A stretch of 14,604 bases of DNA. Origin: Roseiarcus sp963755075. Lineage in GTDB: Bacteria > Pseudomonadota > Alphaproteobacteria > Rhizobiales > Beijerinckiaceae. The notes under the pieces were generated by a model. That model saw only the letters and a program-made list of their open reading frames with translations, searched no databases and had not been told where the DNA came from. The stretch lies in contig CAVWKL010000042.1 in the NCBI GenBank assembly GCA_963755075.1, forward strand, positions 1 to 14,604, in the 5' to 3' direction. A program made the translations under genes and the position numbers. Position 1 is the stretch's first letter; each line of letters opens with the position of its first letter. Positions 13,028-14,604 of this stretch are shown here, in pieces.

Positions 13028-14449
13028 ATGTTCGGTAAGCGTTCCAACCCCGGGTTGAGCGTCCAGACGCCGTCGCCGGCCAGCGCGCCCGCGCCGAGGC
13101 CCGAGGCGACGAAGCCGGTCGCCGCCGCCGAACCGCTGTCGCTCGGGCAGACGGAGCGCCGGTCCGACAACTATTTTCAAACCAAGTCGATGATTTTCGG
13201 CGCGCTGATCGAGGCGATCGATCTGGCGGCGCTGGCCAAGCTCGATCCTGAAAGCGCGCGCGAGGAAATCCGCGACATCGTCCACGAAATCGTGACGATC
13301 AAGAATCTCGTGCTGTCGATCTCCGAACAGGAGGACCTGCTCGACGACATCTGCAACGACGTGCTCGGGTTCGGACCGCTCGAGCCGCTGCTGTCGCGCG
13401 ACGACATCGCCGACATCATGGTCAACGGGCCGACGCGCTGCTTCATCGAAGTCGCCGGCAAGATCCAATTGACCAACATTCGGTTTCGCGACGCCGCCCA
13501 GTTGATGAACATCTGCCAACGCATCGTCAGTCAGGTCGGCCGGCGGGTCGACGAGGCCTCGCCGATCTGCGACGCGCGCCTGCTGGACGGCTCGCGCGTC
13601 AACGTCATTGCGCCGCCCCTGGCGATCGACGGCGCGGCGCTGACGATCCGCAAATTCAAGAAGGACAAGCTGACGCTCGACCAGCTCACCCGTTTCGGCT
13701 CGATTTCGCCGGCCGGCGCCGAGATCCTCAAGATCATCGGCCGCGTCCGCTGCAACGTCATCATTTCCGGCGGCACCGGCTCGGGCAAGACGACGCTGCT
13801 CAATTGCATGACCCATTACATCGAGCCGGACGAGCGGGTCATCACCTGCGAAGACGCGGCCGAATTGCAATTGCAGCAACCGCACGTGGTGCGTCTGGAG
13901 ACGCGTCCGCCCAATCTCGAAGGCGCCGGGCAGGTCACGATGCGCGACCTGGTGAAAAACTGTCTGCGCATGCGGCCCGAGCGGATCATCGTCGGCGAGG
14001 TGCGTGGGCCGGAAGCGTTCGACCTCTTGCAAGCGATGAACACCGGTCACGACGGCTCGATGGGGACGCTCCACGCCAATTCGCCGCGCGAGGCGCTGAG
14101 CCGCATCGAATCGATGATCACGATGGGCGGCTACGCCCTGCCCTCGCGCACCATCCGGGAAATGATCACCTCTTCCGTCGACGTGATCATTCAGGCGGCG
14201 CGCCTGCGCGACGGATCGCGGCGCATCACCCACATCACCGAGGTGCTGGGGATGGAGAGCGACGTCATTATCACCCAGGACTTGTTCCTCTACGAGATCC
14301 TCGGCGAGGACGCCCAAGGCAAGCTCAAGGGCCGGCATCGTTCGACCGGGATCGGGCGGCCGCGCTTCTGGGAGCGCGCGCGCTATTTCGGCGAGGAGCA
14401 GCGCCTCGCCGCGGCGCTGGACGCCTCGGAGATCAAGGAAGCGCCGTAG
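13028..14449 (+). CDS. cpaF: Tad pilus assembly/secretion ATPase CpaF (TadA)
   Basis: The 473-residue protein is a hexameric type II/IV secretion ATPase that powers Flp pilus assembly at the inner membrane. A Pro/Ala-rich disordered N-terminus (about 1-45) precedes an N-terminal domain with DDICNDVLGFGPLEPLL and ADIMVNGP. The catalytic domain has Walker A GGTGSGKTT (248-256, Lys254), the Asp/Glu box CEDAAELQLQQPHVVRLETRP, Walker B RPERIIVGEVRGPEAFDLL, and the His box HDGSMGTLHANSP. All catalytic elements look intact and length is typical. ATG 13028 follows AGGGAACAAAGG; the AGGGA lies eight bases upstream. The next start codon lies 28 bases after its stop, where tadB is expected. Confidence 0.95.
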   Translation: MFGKRSNPGLSVQTPSPASAPAPRPEATKPVAAAEPLSLGQTERRSDNYFQTKSMIFGALIEAIDLAALAKLDPESAREEIRDIVHEIVTIKNLVLSISEQEDLLDDICNDVLGFGPLEPLLSRDDIADIMVNGPTRCFIEVAGKIQLTNIRFRDAAQLMNICQRIVSQVGRRVDEASPICDARLLDGSRVNVIAPPLAIDGAALTIRKFKKDKLTLDQLTRFGSISPAGAEILKIIGRVRCNVIISGGTGSGKTTLLNCMTHYIEPDERVITCEDAAELQLQQPHVVRLETRPPNLEGAGQVTMRDLVKNCLRMRPERIIVGEVRGPEAFDLLQAMNTGHDGSMGTLHANSPREALSRIESMITMGGYALPSRTIREMITSSVDVIIQAARLRDGSRRITHITEVLGMESDVIITQDLFLYEILGEDAQGKLKGRHRSTGIGRPRFWERARYFGEEQRLAAALDASEIKEAP

Positions 14450-14477
14450 CGCTTCGACAGGCAAGGGCGCAAGAGCG

Positions 14478-14579
14478 ATGGTCAACAACCTGATATTGGC
14501 GGCAGGCTGCGCGATCCTCGCGTGCGGGGGGCTGGCGTTCGCGCTGGTCGCCGGCGATTCGCGGGCCGGCAATACGTAG
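14478..14579 (+). CDS. tadB: Start of TadB-like gene, interrupted by an early stop
   Basis: An ATG 28 bases after cpaF opens a frame of 33 codons: MVNNLILAAGCAILACGGLA, then FALVAGDSRAGNT and TAG at 14577-14579. TadB, an inner-membrane Tad platform protein, normally follows cpaF and begins with one membrane helix and a short basic segment, which this resembles. If one base between about 14571 and 14576 is removed, the frame continues as SRAGKRSRNEATGHN, open to the window end. A single-base insertion in a true tadB is therefore plausible. It could equally be a real 33-residue peptide unrelated to TadB. Too little is visible to settle this. Confidence 0.4.
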   Translation: MVNNLILAAGCAILACGGLAFALVAGDSRAGNT

Positions 14580-14604
14580 TCGCAACGAAGCAACAGGACA
14601 TAAC

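Noticed and set aside
12914..14593. Minus-strand open frame of 559 codons across cpaF
   Set aside because: Same antisense effect. CpaF motifs on the plus strand are complete and convincing.
1..14604. CRISPR arrays, tRNA/rRNA genes, insertion sequences, attachment sites, phage or defence genes
   Set aside because: I searched by eye for direct repeats, cloverleaf-like segments and transposase-like motifs and saw none. The accessory-looking part is a known Tad pilus locus rather than a new system.

Overview
The window looks like high-G+C alphaproteobacterial DNA, most likely Hyphomicrobiales (the Methylocystaceae/Beijerinckiaceae side is a guess). The evidence is a DivJ-type cell-cycle kinase, DUF1491 and DUF5330 proteins, a SufE-like protein, and a Tad/Cpa pilus locus in the order flp-cpaA-cpaB-cpaC-cpaD-cpaE-cpaF. 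These calls rest on motif reading without database searches.

Region 1 (1-1335) is a broken join. A GH42 beta-galactosidase fragment, truncated by the window edge, runs to about 700. It then switches abruptly and out of frame into a complete cytochrome b561-type membrane protein. The switch falls in a short stretch that reads sensibly in both frames, so it is either an assembly chimera or an illegitimate recombination junction.

Region 2 (1343-2840, minus strand) holds an exported CHRD-domain protein, sufE and a DUF5330-like small protein. The sufE reading frame has no ATG, GTG or TTG at the expected start and appears to begin at CTG.

Region 3 (about 3144-5956, plus strand) is a tight three-gene operon: a DivJ-like membrane histidine kinase, a membrane-anchored peptidoglycan-binding-domain protein that starts at TTG inside the kinase stop region, and a DUF1491 protein. 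A cyclopropane-fatty-acyl-phospholipid synthase gene follows separately (6127-7377).

Region 4 (7524-14604) is the Tad pilus locus. It encodes the Flp pilin, prepilin peptidase CpaA, periplasmic CpaB, outer-membrane secretin CpaC, lipoprotein CpaD, MinD-like CpaE and secretion ATPase CpaF. The start of what looks like tadB follows but meets a stop codon after 33 codons. A near-consensus CtrA box lies upstream of cpaB, and a weaker half-match lies upstream of the divJ-like gene. This suggests, without proving it, that piliation is tied to the CtrA cell-cycle circuit. I see no tRNA, rRNA, CRISPR array or insertion sequence, and no clearly undescribed multi-gene system.
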